Part shown: in pieces, positions 43,547 through 52,926 of the stretch
Numbering within the stretch: the first letter of the stretch is position 1
How the letters are laid out: each line of letters opens with the position of its first letter
Notes under the pieces: generated by a model
Told to the model about the DNA's origin: nothing
The model's database searches: none
Seen by the model: the letters and a program-made list of their open reading frames with translations, nothing else
DNA from: Nitrospira sp.
GTDB lineage: Bacteria; Nitrospirota; Nitrospiria; Nitrospirales; Nitrospiraceae
Length of the DNA: 64,000 nt
Assembly: GCA_029194535.1 (NCBI GenBank)
Contig: JARFXR010000001.1
Span: 1,620,721-1,684,720, forward strand
Direction: 5' to 3'
Program-made: the position numbers and the translations under genes

Positions 43547-44461
43547 ATGCCAAGAACGAATCACATATCGGTATGCATCTGTACGTACAAAAGGCCTGAA
43601 CTGCTCAGGCGATTGCTGTCCAAGCTGGAAGAGCAAGAAAAGGCAGGTCTCTTTGAGTACTCCATCGTTATCACCGATAACGATAAGTCTGAATCGGCGC
43701 GTGAGACGGTGGAGTCGTGTTCTCGACAGTCCAGGATTTGCCTCGAGTATCATGTGGAGCCAGAGCAGAACATCGCGCTAGCGAGGAACATGACGGTGAG
43801 GCACGCCACCGGCGACTTCGTAGCCTTTATCGATGATGATGAAATCCCAACTAGGGAGTGGCTCCTCAGAATGCATGCGACGCTATTAAAATACGGGGCA
43901 GATGGAGTTCTTGGGCCGGTGAAACCACTATTCCAGGCTGTGCCTCCACAGTGGATTAGCAAGGCCGGGCTTTTTGACCGGCCTAACTCCCAGTGTTATC
44001 AAACAGGGGTAGTGCTGGATTGGAGACAGACAGGTACGGGGAACGTGCTCGTTAAACGCGGTGTTCTTAACGAGGTGGCTGGCCCTTTTAACAGGGAGTT
44101 CGGCAGTGGAGGAGAGGATTGTGATTTCTTTCGAAGGGCGATGGAATTGGGCAAGGCATTTGTTTGGTGTGAAGAAGCGGCTGTATATGAAATTGTGCCG
44201 ATTGAACGAACTCGCCTATCCTTTCAGTTAAGACGAGCGCTACTGAGGGGGAAGGCGTCCCTGACAAGCCCAGCCGGGAATGTGCTTGGGATTGCGCGAT
44301 CTTTTGCCGCCTGTGTTCTCTATACGATGATGCTTCCTGTTTTTCTAATAATGGGCCGACACGTGTTCGTAAAGTACCTGGTTTCCGATTTTGATCACCT
44401 CGGGAAACTTTTAGCTGCATGCAGGATAGAAATTGTCAAGGAACAATACGTGGTCAAATAA
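43547..44461 (+). CDS. Glycosyltransferase, GT2 family
   Basis: This is a 304-residue inverting GT-A glycosyltransferase. The N-terminal signature is HISVCICTYKRPELLRRLLS, with NIALARNMTVRHATGDFVAF and the metal-binding DXD-type motif IDDDEIPTREW (about residues 88-98). A late GGEDCDFFRRAME carries the catalytic base region. A C-terminal hydrophobic segment (LYTMMLPVFLIMGRHVFV) may anchor it. It is 16 bases behind the FemAB-like gene and ends the aminotransferase, deacetylase, FemAB, GT2 module. Confidence 0.9.
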   Translation: MPRTNHISVCICTYKRPELLRRLLSKLEEQEKAGLFEYSIVITDNDKSESARETVESCSRQSRICLEYHVEPEQNIALARNMTVRHATGDFVAFIDDDEIPTREWLLRMHATLLKYGADGVLGPVKPLFQAVPPQWISKAGLFDRPNSQCYQTGVVLDWRQTGTGNVLVKRGVLNEVAGPFNREFGSGGEDCDFFRRAMELGKAFVWCEEAAVYEIVPIERTRLSFQLRRALLRGKASLTSPAGNVLGIARSFAACVLYTMMLPVFLIMGRHVFVKYLVSDFDHLGKLLAACRIEIVKEQYVVK

Positions 44462-44564
44462 TGCGGTTCATGAGCATGTGCAGCGTTGATCAGCCAAGAC
44501 CTCTGCGTACCAGTAATTTTAGAGGCGCTGTCTTGGTCAATGGTAATGGTAAAAGGTTACTCCT

Positions 44565-45644
44565 ATGGGGGGACAGCTAATTGAGCAGGTCATCAGAAAC
44601 GCTACGAAACCATCCCCGTCCTTGTTGGAGGATGCATTGAGTCGTAAGGTCGTGTTTTGGGGAATCATGTTGTCACTAGCGGTTGTCGTGCCACTCCTCT
44701 GTTTTGAGATTTTGGTTCGGTTGATCGCGCCGCAGACGGAGCTATATCCACGGTACCAGTACTCTGAACGCTTTGGTCATCGGATGGCAGAGTCCGCGAC
44801 TATCGTTAACCAATTACCGGGCGTGTGGCGTTTCAACTATCGCACCAACGAGTACGGGTATCGTATTTCTAGGACCAAACTGTCAAATAGCTACGACCGC
44901 CTGAACGTCGTTGTACTGGGGGACTCGAATACCTTCGGGATCGGAGTGAATGACGGAGAGGAATATTCCGCTGTTTTGGGGGAAGAGTTGGCGGAAATGG
45001 CGAATGTTATTAATCTTGGCGTGGGAGGTTTCGGTCTGACCAATGAGATACGAACTTTCTACGAGTTCGGGCTCTTGTTTCAGCCCGCCGTGGTGGTGCT
45101 GCAATTCGCATCGAGTGATCCCAACGATAACCTCTACGAAATGGTAACGACGGTCGAAGAAGGTCGCTTCAGTTTTCATCTTGCCCACTCTATGAGTGAC
45201 ACGATGGGAAAGGTCAAGCAGTGGTTGAGTGATTCTATTTTGCAGCGGAGTGCTGCATACAATTTGACTAGGAACTACGTTTATTCATTCTGGCGGACGC
45301 AAGTGGTTGAGCAGAGTTTGTCTGGAGTCAAGCAGGACAAGGAGGCATTCCATAACATGCTGCTCATGACGTTCGCCAAAGATCTAAAACGACGGGGAAT
45401 TCCTCTGATCCTATTCGATGTCCCTGGCGACTTCGCCATGTGGCCAGGGATTCTGTGGGAGGTCGAAGCAATGGGCCGCCAAGGTTTGTTGCGGCATCTG
45501 CAAACAGACAACTGGTTTGAGGGGGTCACCGACTACGGCACGCCGGAAGGCCATGCCTGGGGTGCAAAGGGTCACCGCACAGTTGCAGGCCATCTTGTTG
45601 CTCCGCTGCGCACCGCTTTGGCGGAAAGCAAAATGGTCCAGTGA
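44565..45644 (+). CDS. Membrane-anchored SGNH/GDSL hydrolase-like protein
   Basis: The 359-residue protein has an N-terminal membrane segment (about residues 31-55) and an SGNH fold. Block I VVLGDSNTFGIGV carries the nucleophile S121, followed by block II INLGVGGFGLTNEIRTFYEF, and a late GHAWGAKGHRTVAGHLV that could supply the catalytic His/Asp. SGNH enzymes in such loci add or remove O-acetyl groups on sugars at the periplasmic side. It is separate from the other SGNH-like protein at 50458. Start GGGG lies just upstream. Confidence 0.82.
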   Translation: MGGQLIEQVIRNATKPSPSLLEDALSRKVVFWGIMLSLAVVVPLLCFEILVRLIAPQTELYPRYQYSERFGHRMAESATIVNQLPGVWRFNYRTNEYGYRISRTKLSNSYDRLNVVVLGDSNTFGIGVNDGEEYSAVLGEELAEMANVINLGVGGFGLTNEIRTFYEFGLLFQPAVVVLQFASSDPNDNLYEMVTTVEEGRFSFHLAHSMSDTMGKVKQWLSDSILQRSAAYNLTRNYVYSFWRTQVVEQSLSGVKQDKEAFHNMLLMTFAKDLKRRGIPLILFDVPGDFAMWPGILWEVEAMGRQGLLRHLQTDNWFEGVTDYGTPEGHAWGAKGHRTVAGHLVAPLRTALAESKMVQ

Positions 45645-45869
45645 TTCCACCGTACCCTGAACGGGCGCCGCTGAAGACTAGGGGTCTGGCCGAAGCGTGG
45701 CCTGATTTGGGTCTCCAAAGAAGTCAGGTGCTCTGGACGAGAGTTGTTTTGTTGCGGAACTGATATCCCATATATCCCACACCGCGTACATCAATCGACC
45801 AGCCTGGTTGGTTTCGAAGGCGCACGACAGGCGATCGCAATTATCGAGCGATGGGGTGAGCACGCTATT

Positions 45870-47735
45870 ATGTGTGGCATAGCAGGCATACTGCATTTTG
45901 ACGAAGGCAAGAAGGTTGACGAAGTAACCCTTCACGGCATGACGAATGTTCTGTCGCATCGAGGGCCAGATGGGGAAGGATATTATGTTGCAGGCAACAT
46001 TGGGTTAGGACATAGGCGGCTAGCAGTGATTGATCTATCCACGGGCTCGCAACCGATGATTAGTAAGGATAAGACTCTTGCGGTCGTCTTTAACGGGGAA
46101 ATTTACAATTATGTTGAATTGCGAGACGAGTTGAGAACCTTGGGCCATAGGTTCGACACAGCTTCCGACACTGAAGTCGTCCTCAAGGCCTATGAACAGT
46201 GGGGTTTGGGATGTCAGGAAAAGTTCAATGGCATGTGGGCTTTTGCGATTTGGAATGCGCGAAATAGATCGCTCTTTCTTTCTCGTGACCGGCTTGGGGA
46301 GAAACCAATCCACTATTCGGTACAAGACGGTTCATTCATCTTTGGTTCGGAGATCAAGAGCATTCTTGCCGCTGGCGGCCGATATCGATGTGCACATGAA
46401 TTGCTACATATATATGTATCTCTGGGCTATATACCCGCTCCATACACCTTCTACAAAGGTATATTCAAGCTTATGCCCGGGCACTTTTTGCTAGTGAAGA
46501 ACGGAAGGATGGACGACAGGGTTTATTGGGATCTTCCGGCGATCAGTGAAAGAGACATGCGAAACGATTCACAAAGAATATGTGACGAGTTTGAGGAGCA
46601 TCTGCGTCACTCGGTCAGGCTCAGAATGCGGAGTGATGTGCCCTACGGCGCATTCCTTAGTGGAGGGTTGGATTCTTCTAGTATTGTGGCAGCCATGACT
46701 GAAGTAAGTGCGATGCCAATCGAAACCTTTACGATCGGATTCGCTGAGAAAGCATTTGATGAACGAGGGTTGGCCAAGCAAGTCGCCATGCACTGTCGCA
46801 CGAATCACCATGAGCAGGTGGCAAAGCCTGAAGCCTTCGATGAATCATTGGAGGCCATCCTGTTTCATTTTGATGAACCATTCGGCGACGCCTCGGCGAT
46901 TCCAGTTGGATTGGTCTCACGTCTGGCAAGGGAAAGAGTCACAATGGTTCTGACTGGAGATGGCGGAGACGAAGTGCTCTCGGGGTATACAAGTTACGTC
47001 ACGGAAAAACTTACTGGGGAATACCGCCGGGTACCTCGCATGGCCAGAACTGCCTTGTATAGCGCAGTCAACTTTTTGTGCTCGAGCACAAGAGGAGATA
47101 TGCGATACAAGCTAAATCGGTTGAAGCGGTTCCTGCACTTGTCAGGGGCTTCGTTTCAAGACAGATTTGTTTCAAAGCTATCTTTGCTCGACCCATTATC
47201 CATCAGAAGACTCGTATCAATTGATGAGCCTCAGATAAGTATCGATGACTACTTGTCGGACGTGTTCGGAAAGTGCAAACTGACCGACCCATTTTACCAG
47301 CTAATGTTTTTCAATCTTAAAGTGTCATTGCCGGATGATATGCTCACGAAGGTGGATCGCATGAGCATGGCGCATTCTCTCGAGGCGAGAGTACCTTTTC
47401 TGGATCACCGTCTCGTTGAGCTATCGTACTGCGTAGACAAGAGCATCAAGTTGCCAAATTGGGAGCGAAAGAACTTGCTCAAGCGTACTTTTGGGCCAAA
47501 GCTTCCTTTGTCGATAGTAAAGGCACCGAAAATGCCATTTAGCGTTCCACTACGTGAATGGTTTGTGCAGGATCAGTTTGAACGAAGGCTGAAAGATCTA
47601 GCTAGCGCTGATTTTGGACTCGATTGTGGAGTTATGCATAATCTTGTGAACGCCAGCAGGAGCGGGCGCGAAGATTATGGCGATTTTATCTGGAGATTGT
47701 TCGTGCTTAAACATTGGCATGACAAAAGAGGCTAG
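45870..47735 (+). CDS. asnB: Asparagine synthase (glutamine-hydrolysing) family amidotransferase
   Basis: The 621-residue enzyme has a class II glutaminase domain whose nucleophile is Cys2 (MCGIAGILHF, start ATG at 45870), with LSHRGPDGEGYY and VVFNGEIYNY. It also has a C-terminal ATP-pyrophosphatase domain with the SGGLDSSSIVA P-loop-like motif (about residues 262-272) and LTGDGGDEVLSGYTSY. Besides making asparagine, relatives in surface-glycan loci (WbpS type) amidate uronic acid carboxyl groups. That role fits the nearby dehydrogenase, but I infer it from context. The longer open frame upstream (45744) is not used. Confidence 0.9.
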   Translation: MCGIAGILHFDEGKKVDEVTLHGMTNVLSHRGPDGEGYYVAGNIGLGHRRLAVIDLSTGSQPMISKDKTLAVVFNGEIYNYVELRDELRTLGHRFDTASDTEVVLKAYEQWGLGCQEKFNGMWAFAIWNARNRSLFLSRDRLGEKPIHYSVQDGSFIFGSEIKSILAAGGRYRCAHELLHIYVSLGYIPAPYTFYKGIFKLMPGHFLLVKNGRMDDRVYWDLPAISERDMRNDSQRICDEFEEHLRHSVRLRMRSDVPYGAFLSGGLDSSSIVAAMTEVSAMPIETFTIGFAEKAFDERGLAKQVAMHCRTNHHEQVAKPEAFDESLEAILFHFDEPFGDASAIPVGLVSRLARERVTMVLTGDGGDEVLSGYTSYVTEKLTGEYRRVPRMARTALYSAVNFLCSSTRGDMRYKLNRLKRFLHLSGASFQDRFVSKLSLLDPLSIRRLVSIDEPQISIDDYLSDVFGKCKLTDPFYQLMFFNLKVSLPDDMLTKVDRMSMAHSLEARVPFLDHRLVELSYCVDKSIKLPNWERKNLLKRTFGPKLPLSIVKAPKMPFSVPLREWFVQDQFERRLKDLASADFGLDCGVMHNLVNASRSGREDYGDFIWRLFVLKHWHDKRG

Positions 47736-47808
47736 GGTGGGTGCGGTCGATCGTCAGGGCGCGTACAACAATCCTGCCTTTATGGGCGCTCCATCTAATC
47801 CAGCAGAA

Positions 47809-47836
47809 GGTCCCCGCCTGTAAAGGCGAGGGGACC
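47809..47836 (+). terminator. Hairpin after asnB
   Basis: GGTCCCC-GCCT pairs with AGGC-GA-GGGGACC (47809-47836), with a GTAA loop and a two-base bulge. An AT-rich segment with TTTTT follows ten bases later. It may end the transcript or be part of the neighbouring IS relic. Confidence 0.4.
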
Positions 47837-47837
47837 T

Positions 47838-48150
47838 ATATAATCATTTTTCCTCGCCGTTTGGCCGATCTTCGCGTGAAGCGTTTTGAGATCGGGCGTG
47901 TCCGGTGGCGCCTTCGTCTCACCAATTGCGTCCCTGGCTCGGGCCATCAATTACTGCTTCGGATCGGTGATCTGGGTGGGATGCACATTGAACTGGTCGG
48001 CCAATTCGACCAGCGTACTGTCGCCTTTGACCACGGTCGACGCCACCTGCGCCTTGAAGGACGCTCGGTGATTCCATCTCCATCGCTTCATTGCCTCGCT
48101 CCTCTGGTTCGCCACCACGCGGTGGCTTCGGTGAGGCCCGGCTCCCAATT
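47838..48150 (-). pseudogene. IS3-family OrfA relic
   Basis: On the minus strand the frame from about 48096 reads KRWRWNHRASFKAQVASTVV, then KGDSTLVELADQFNVHPTQI. This is the standard IS3 OrfA helix-turn-helix. It is followed after a stop codon by APPDTPDLKTLHAKIG (leucine-zipper end) and a frame break. OrfB is missing. It lies between asnB and the next epimerase gene. Confidence 0.75.
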
Positions 48151-48242
48151 ATCACGCTGCCCGAATTACCGGATCCCCCTCTGACTTTCCGGAGTCTCCT
48201 CGCTCTTGAACTGAAGTTCGAGGAGCTTGGGGTGCAGAAATT

Positions 48243-49346
48243 ATGAGTTCAGTGAACATGAATGATTTCGATGTGAGGATCTCACCTGAGGATCGTGCTG
48301 AATTTATCGTGAAACCCAACGAGCCAGTGCTTGTAACTGGGGCGAATGGATTTATTGGTTCGCGCGTTGTTCGTACGCTGCTATTGTATGGATTCAGACG
48401 AGTCCGATGTCTGACGAGGCCAACAACAGGTGCCGGATTGCTTGATGAAGTCATGAAGAATTTCAGCGCTGATCGCCTTGAGATTGTAAGGGGAAATTTG
48501 CTGTCCCCTGATACGTGTAAAAGGGCAGCAAAAGGAGTTTCTGTCGTATATCACCTTGCAGCCGGTATAGACAAGAGTTTCCCCGGATGTGTCTTGAATT
48601 CTGCTGTAACGACGAGGAACCTGCTCGATGCGTTGACGGAAAGGAATTCCCTAAAACGGTTCGTGAATGTCAGCTCGCTTGCTGTGTATTCCAATCAGCA
48701 TATCCGGCGGGGTGGTTTGTTGGACGAGTCGTGCGAGATAGACTCTGAGTTAATGGAGAGGTTCGACCCTTACGCGTATGGCAAGGCCAAGCAGGATGAG
48801 GTGGTCCTAGACTATGCACGAAGAAGGAACCTGTCATATGTGATTGTTCGTCCTGGCCTTACATTCGGTCCAGGAAAGCCCAAAATCCCTGGTAGGGTGG
48901 GGATTGATACCTTTGGTGTGTTCCTACATCTCGGATTGTTCAACAGGATGCCCTTTACCTACGTTGATAATTGCGCCGAGGCAATTGTCTTGGCTGGATT
49001 AAGAAAAGGAATCGAAGGGGAGGTATTCAATATTGTCGATGACGATCTCCCACAGAGTTGGACGTTTCTCCGTCTCTACAAGAAGCAGGTTCGTCGTTTT
49101 CCGTCATTACCCATTCCGTACGCGTTGTTCTACTTCTTCAACTATATATGGAAAAACTACTCGGAGTGGTCAGAGGGCCAATTGCCTCCAGTATTTAACC
49201 CGAGAACGTGTGCAGCCTATTTTAAAGGCAACACCTACTCCAACGAAAAGGCGAAGACGTTGCTAGGGTGGCGTCCAAGGGTAAAGATGGCCGAGGGGTT
49301 AGACAGATTTTACGCGTACGCTCGAGACGTGGTGAACCGAAAATGA
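48243..49346 (+). CDS. NAD-dependent epimerase/dehydratase
   Basis: This 367-residue extended SDR has the NAD motif VTGANGFIGSRVVRTLL (about residues 32-48), YHLAAGIDKSF, VNVSSLAVYSN (Ser) and YAYGKAKQDEVVLDYARRRN (catalytic Tyr and Lys). Then come VIVRPGLTFGPG and FNIVDDDLPQ near the C-terminus. The substrate is probably a nucleotide sugar or a lipid-linked sugar; the exact reaction is not known. The last codon overlaps the start of the next Gfo/Idh/MocA gene by ATGA. It has a ~30-residue N-terminal extension before the fold. Confidence 0.83.
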   Translation: MSSVNMNDFDVRISPEDRAEFIVKPNEPVLVTGANGFIGSRVVRTLLLYGFRRVRCLTRPTTGAGLLDEVMKNFSADRLEIVRGNLLSPDTCKRAAKGVSVVYHLAAGIDKSFPGCVLNSAVTTRNLLDALTERNSLKRFVNVSSLAVYSNQHIRRGGLLDESCEIDSELMERFDPYAYGKAKQDEVVLDYARRRNLSYVIVRPGLTFGPGKPKIPGRVGIDTFGVFLHLGLFNRMPFTYVDNCAEAIVLAGLRKGIEGEVFNIVDDDLPQSWTFLRLYKKQVRRFPSLPIPYALFYFFNYIWKNYSEWSEGQLPPVFNPRTCAAYFKGNTYSNEKAKTLLGWRPRVKMAEGLDRFYAYARDVVNRK

Positions 49347-50461
49347 TCAAAGTCGGCATCATCGGTTGTGGCAAAGTGGCTGATCAGCACGCAACCCAAA
49401 TCCAAAGGATCCGAGGCGCGGAAATCGTGGCGGTGTGCGATAGCGAACCATTAATGGCGATTCAGATGTATGAACGAGTTAAGGCCAAGAAATACTTCAT
49501 GAACGTGAAGGAAATGCTTGAGGGCAGGGGTGTAGAGGTTGTTCATATTACGACACCTCCGCAAAGTCACTTTCAGTTGGGAAAGATGTGTCTACAAGCC
49601 GGATGTCACGTATATATTGAAAAGCCGTTTACCTTGAATGCGGCGGAGGCTGAAGAACTAGTAAGCATTGCAACTCAGAAAGGACTCAAGCTGACCGCCG
49701 GGCACAACGCTCAATTCACTCATGCCATGGTGCGAATGCGGGAGCTGGTGAGGAAGGGCTACTTGGGTGATAAACCAATTCACATGGAAAGCATCTATTG
49801 TTACGATTTGGGTGATATGAGCTATGCCAAGGCTTTCTTGGGCGACAGTGGACACTGGGTCAGGAAGCTTCCGGGATCATTATTGCAAAATATCATCAGC
49901 CACGGCATCAGCAAGATAGCGGAATTCATACGGAGCGAGAGGCCTCTGGTAATAGCCCATGGTTTTAGCAGTCCATTCCTCAAAAACATTGGACAAGGGG
50001 ATATTGTCGATGAAGTGAGGGTAATCATTAAGGATGAGGACTCAACAACTGCCTACTTCACATTCTCTTCGCAAATCCGGCCCGCGCTCCATCAATTGCG
50101 ATTGTATGGGCCAAAACATTCGTTGATTGTTGACGATGATCATCAAATTGTCATCACGGTGAAGGACCGTGAGTACAAGAGTTTTGCAAGGTATTTTCTC
50201 CCACCACTCGACTATGCAAGGCAGTACCTTGGGAATTGGGGTCAAAACGTTAATAAATTTCTGCACAACGATTTCCACCTGCCGTTTGATGCGGGCATGA
50301 AAACTTTAATAGCAGGGTTCTATAGTTCGATAGTCAACAATAAACCTTTGCCGCTATCGTATAGGGAAATTATCGTCACAGCAAGGATCATGGACGACAT
50401 ATTCGCACAGATAAAGAACGAACAAGCTCCAAATCGGTCTGTAGCGCCAGAGTACGTATGA
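49343..50461 (+). CDS. Gfo/Idh/MocA family oxidoreductase
   Basis: This NAD(P)-dependent sugar oxidoreductase of 372 residues has the Rossmann motif VGIIGCGKVADQHATQI. The conserved E-K-P is in HVYIEKPFTLNAAEAEELV (about residues 92-110), and the C-terminal sheet contains SLLQNIISHGISKIAEF, where the H/D of the active site normally lies. Such enzymes oxidise or reduce nucleotide sugars (WbpB-like) or related molecules. It is coupled to the epimerase upstream and to the SGNH-like gene downstream, all by ATGA overlaps. Confidence 0.85.
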   Translation: MIKVGIIGCGKVADQHATQIQRIRGAEIVAVCDSEPLMAIQMYERVKAKKYFMNVKEMLEGRGVEVVHITTPPQSHFQLGKMCLQAGCHVYIEKPFTLNAAEAEELVSIATQKGLKLTAGHNAQFTHAMVRMRELVRKGYLGDKPIHMESIYCYDLGDMSYAKAFLGDSGHWVRKLPGSLLQNIISHGISKIAEFIRSERPLVIAHGFSSPFLKNIGQGDIVDEVRVIIKDEDSTTAYFTFSSQIRPALHQLRLYGPKHSLIVDDDHQIVITVKDREYKSFARYFLPPLDYARQYLGNWGQNVNKFLHNDFHLPFDAGMKTLIAGFYSSIVNNKPLPLSYREIIVTARIMDDIFAQIKNEQAPNRSVAPEYV

Positions 50462-51477
50462 ACCGCGGGTTACAGTTAGCGATCATCCTAGTCACGGTGA
50501 TCGCGCTAACCGCAGTTGTAAGCCACGGTATAACCGCATGGCTGAGGATTGAGACGACCCCTAGTGGCTACTGGGTGCTCGGGCAAGGCGAGGGTAGAAC
50601 TTCCGTGTTTGTGGCAGGGTCTTCTCTCGCAGGGGATGGGCTTTCCTGGGGGCGGATCGCAGACGAACTTAATCTGACAGTTGGTGGGTGGGGGATTGCA
50701 GGGTCTTCGCCCGGAGAGTGGGAGCACTTTCAGGATTCGGTGACGGGCGCTAAGCTGATCATCATCGTGGTGTCACCATATGATCTGAATGAATACTTCC
50801 TGTCGGATTTCCGAGCCGAGGTGGTCCCTTTTGGGCAAACGCTGAAAGACCTTCGGGAAAGCAACTCTGAATGGTCTTTCTGGAAGCGCGTGCTCAGTAT
50901 GTACCCGCAGAATTATCTTAGGACACTTTTCCCTTCGGTCGGACGCTCCTTCGGCGTGATTGGAGGGGTTCGTGAGAAGTTCGAAAGGTATGCAAAGTCA
51001 TTTGTCCCCTTGGAGTCCGAAGCAGGTCCCACATTGTCATTCAATGAAACTGCTTCTACCCCGGAGTTTAAGAGAGCAAAAATCAGCAATTGGTCGCCCA
51101 GCATGATGGCTCGACGACTCGTTGGAATGCGTAGCGCCTCTCAAGGCATGCAGGGGTTCAACGGGCCAAAGCGGTTGGCTTTTTCGCGGATGCTGCGACA
51201 AGCGCAGGAGCAGAGCAGCGGGGTTGTGGTGATGCTCCCGGTTTCTCCTGCGTATGTCAAGGAGTTTATGACTTTGGAGGTAACGCGTGAATTCGAACAA
51301 GCGTTGGTTGACGCCCAACACAGCTTTCCGAATGTGCAGTGGATTCGTCTGGATCAGTTGAATAAGTTGAACTCAAATGAGTACTTCTGGGACCTCGTGC
51401 ATATGAATCCCTTCGGCCAGCAAATTGCAACAGAGGAATTCCTGCGTCAACTTGTGGCGGTGAAGAGCCGTCAATGA
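50458..51477 (+). CDS. SGNH-like membrane protein, probable partner of the O-acyltransferase
   Basis: The 339-residue protein has one N-terminal membrane segment (about residues 6-28) and a periplasmic SGNH-type fold. The block I equivalent is FVAGSSLAGDGLSW, strand IIVVSPYDLNE follows, and the late DLVHMNPFGQQIATEEF holds a Asp-x2-His pair near residue 313. This is the order of catalytic residues in AlgJ, AlgX and DltD-like proteins. It overlaps the MBOAT gene directly downstream (ATGA), the typical partner gene order. It probably passes acetyl groups from the MBOAT protein to the polysaccharide; that is inference. Confidence 0.75.
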   Translation: MNRGLQLAIILVTVIALTAVVSHGITAWLRIETTPSGYWVLGQGEGRTSVFVAGSSLAGDGLSWGRIADELNLTVGGWGIAGSSPGEWEHFQDSVTGAKLIIIVVSPYDLNEYFLSDFRAEVVPFGQTLKDLRESNSEWSFWKRVLSMYPQNYLRTLFPSVGRSFGVIGGVREKFERYAKSFVPLESEAGPTLSFNETASTPEFKRAKISNWSPSMMARRLVGMRSASQGMQGFNGPKRLAFSRMLRQAQEQSSGVVVMLPVSPAYVKEFMTLEVTREFEQALVDAQHSFPNVQWIRLDQLNKLNSNEYFWDLVHMNPFGQQIATEEFLRQLVAVKSRQ

Positions 51478-52898
51478 TTTTTACGTCCTTCGAATTTGTC
51501 GTGTTTTTTGCAGTGGTGATTTCTGTACGAAGCTGTATCCATAGCTTTACGGTAGATAAGTGGTTTCTGCTGCTATCCAGTTACTTCTTCTACATGAGTT
51601 GGAGTATTCCCTATGCAGCCTTGATTCTCTTAACCTCGACGGTCGACTTCTTGGTCGGAGTGGGGTTGGGGCGAGTTGAGGACCAGGGAAGACGCAAACT
51701 ACTATTACTAGTATCCATTGTGGCAAACCTCGGGGTCCTCGGATACTTCAAATATACAAATTTTGTGCTGGATAACATTTGGTTGGGAGTAACTTCGCTT
51801 GGCGTTAGGGCATCTCATTGGCACTACGAAATAATACTCCCGGTAGGCATTTCATTTTTTACGTTTCAAAGCATGACATATACAATCGAAACCTACAGAC
51901 GAAACATTCAGCCCTGTCACAGTCTGCGGGATTTTCTCCTTTTCTCCGCGTTTTTCCCGCAACTTCTAGCCGGACCAATTAATCGAGCCGTCAATTTGCT
52001 TCCGCAATTTGGGCGGCACATTCGTTTCGCTGCAATAGATTTTGAAACAGGACTTGCTCAGTTCGCTGTGGGAGCGATCAAGAAACTGGTGATTTCCGAC
52101 CGAATCGCGCCGCATGTCGATATGATCTTTGCATCGCCAGGCAATTATGACGGATTCACTCTGCTTCAAGGATTATTGGGTTATGCCATCCAGATATACT
52201 GTGATTTTTCAGGCTACTCGGACATGGCAATTGGTGCTGCTCGTATGTTGGGCTTCCGATTTATGGAGAACTTTCAGATGCCTTACAGCTCTGTGAATAT
52301 CACCGAGTTCTGGCGGCGTTGGCACATCTCCCTTTCTACGTGGTTTCGTGATTACTGCTACGTCTCTTTAGGAGGGAATCGCATAGGCATAGGGCGAACT
52401 TTTGCAAATTTATTGATTACGATGCTCCTATGCGGATTGTGGCATGGTGCCAGTTGGAATTTTGTGTTCTGGGGAGGCCTTCACGGCGTCTCGCTTGCGA
52501 TTCATAAGGCATGGAAAGCATGGGCTCCGCTTGCTTCAGTAGAGAATCGTCCGGCTTTCCGGTTTGGGTGGGTGGTGTTCTCGCGTGTGTTGACCCTCGG
52601 TGTAGTGCTTGTGGGATGGGTGTTCTTTCGAGCGCAATCCTGGCCGTCTGCCATCGAATACCTCAGCCGGCTTGCGATGTGGAATCTTGACGGTATTCGG
52701 TTTGTGTCGCCCTATATATTTCCTGCCCTAGTCGCTGTATTCCTCACACACTTGCTAGTGCATAAGGATCGCAACTGGGCACAAGAGCTTCCTCAAAGGT
52801 CGATCATGGCTCGTGTAGCCAGTTATTCTACTCTAGCGATCCTAATCGTTTGTCTTGGCGCCACGGAATCCGTGCCGTTTATTTACTTTCAGTTTTAG
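51474..52898 (+). CDS. MBOAT family membrane-bound O-acyltransferase (AlgI-like)
   Basis: This multi-pass inner-membrane protein of 474 residues (about 10-11 helices) moves acyl groups across the membrane for O-acetylation of a glycan. It has the AlgI start FTSFEFVVFFAVVISVRS, the IYCDFSGYSDMAIGAARMLG segment, TEFWRRWHISLSTWFRDYCY, and the invariant histidine in LLCGLWHGASWNFVFWG (about residue 323). It is paired with the SGNH-like gene 50458-51477, overlapping by four bases. The two together form a typical acetylation unit. Confidence 0.93.
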   Translation: MIFTSFEFVVFFAVVISVRSCIHSFTVDKWFLLLSSYFFYMSWSIPYAALILLTSTVDFLVGVGLGRVEDQGRRKLLLLVSIVANLGVLGYFKYTNFVLDNIWLGVTSLGVRASHWHYEIILPVGISFFTFQSMTYTIETYRRNIQPCHSLRDFLLFSAFFPQLLAGPINRAVNLLPQFGRHIRFAAIDFETGLAQFAVGAIKKLVISDRIAPHVDMIFASPGNYDGFTLLQGLLGYAIQIYCDFSGYSDMAIGAARMLGFRFMENFQMPYSSVNITEFWRRWHISLSTWFRDYCYVSLGGNRIGIGRTFANLLITMLLCGLWHGASWNFVFWGGLHGVSLAIHKAWKAWAPLASVENRPAFRFGWVVFSRVLTLGVVLVGWVFFRAQSWPSAIEYLSRLAMWNLDGIRFVSPYIFPALVAVFLTHLLVHKDRNWAQELPQRSIMARVASYSTLAILIVCLGATESVPFIYFQF

Positions 52899-52926
52899 TT
52901 CAGTAGTTTTTGGGAGCCGTGATGCT

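Noticed and set aside
47809-47836. CRISPR-like or tRNA-like repeat after asnB
   Set aside because: Only a single hairpin with no repeat spacing or cloverleaf; treated as a terminator candidate.
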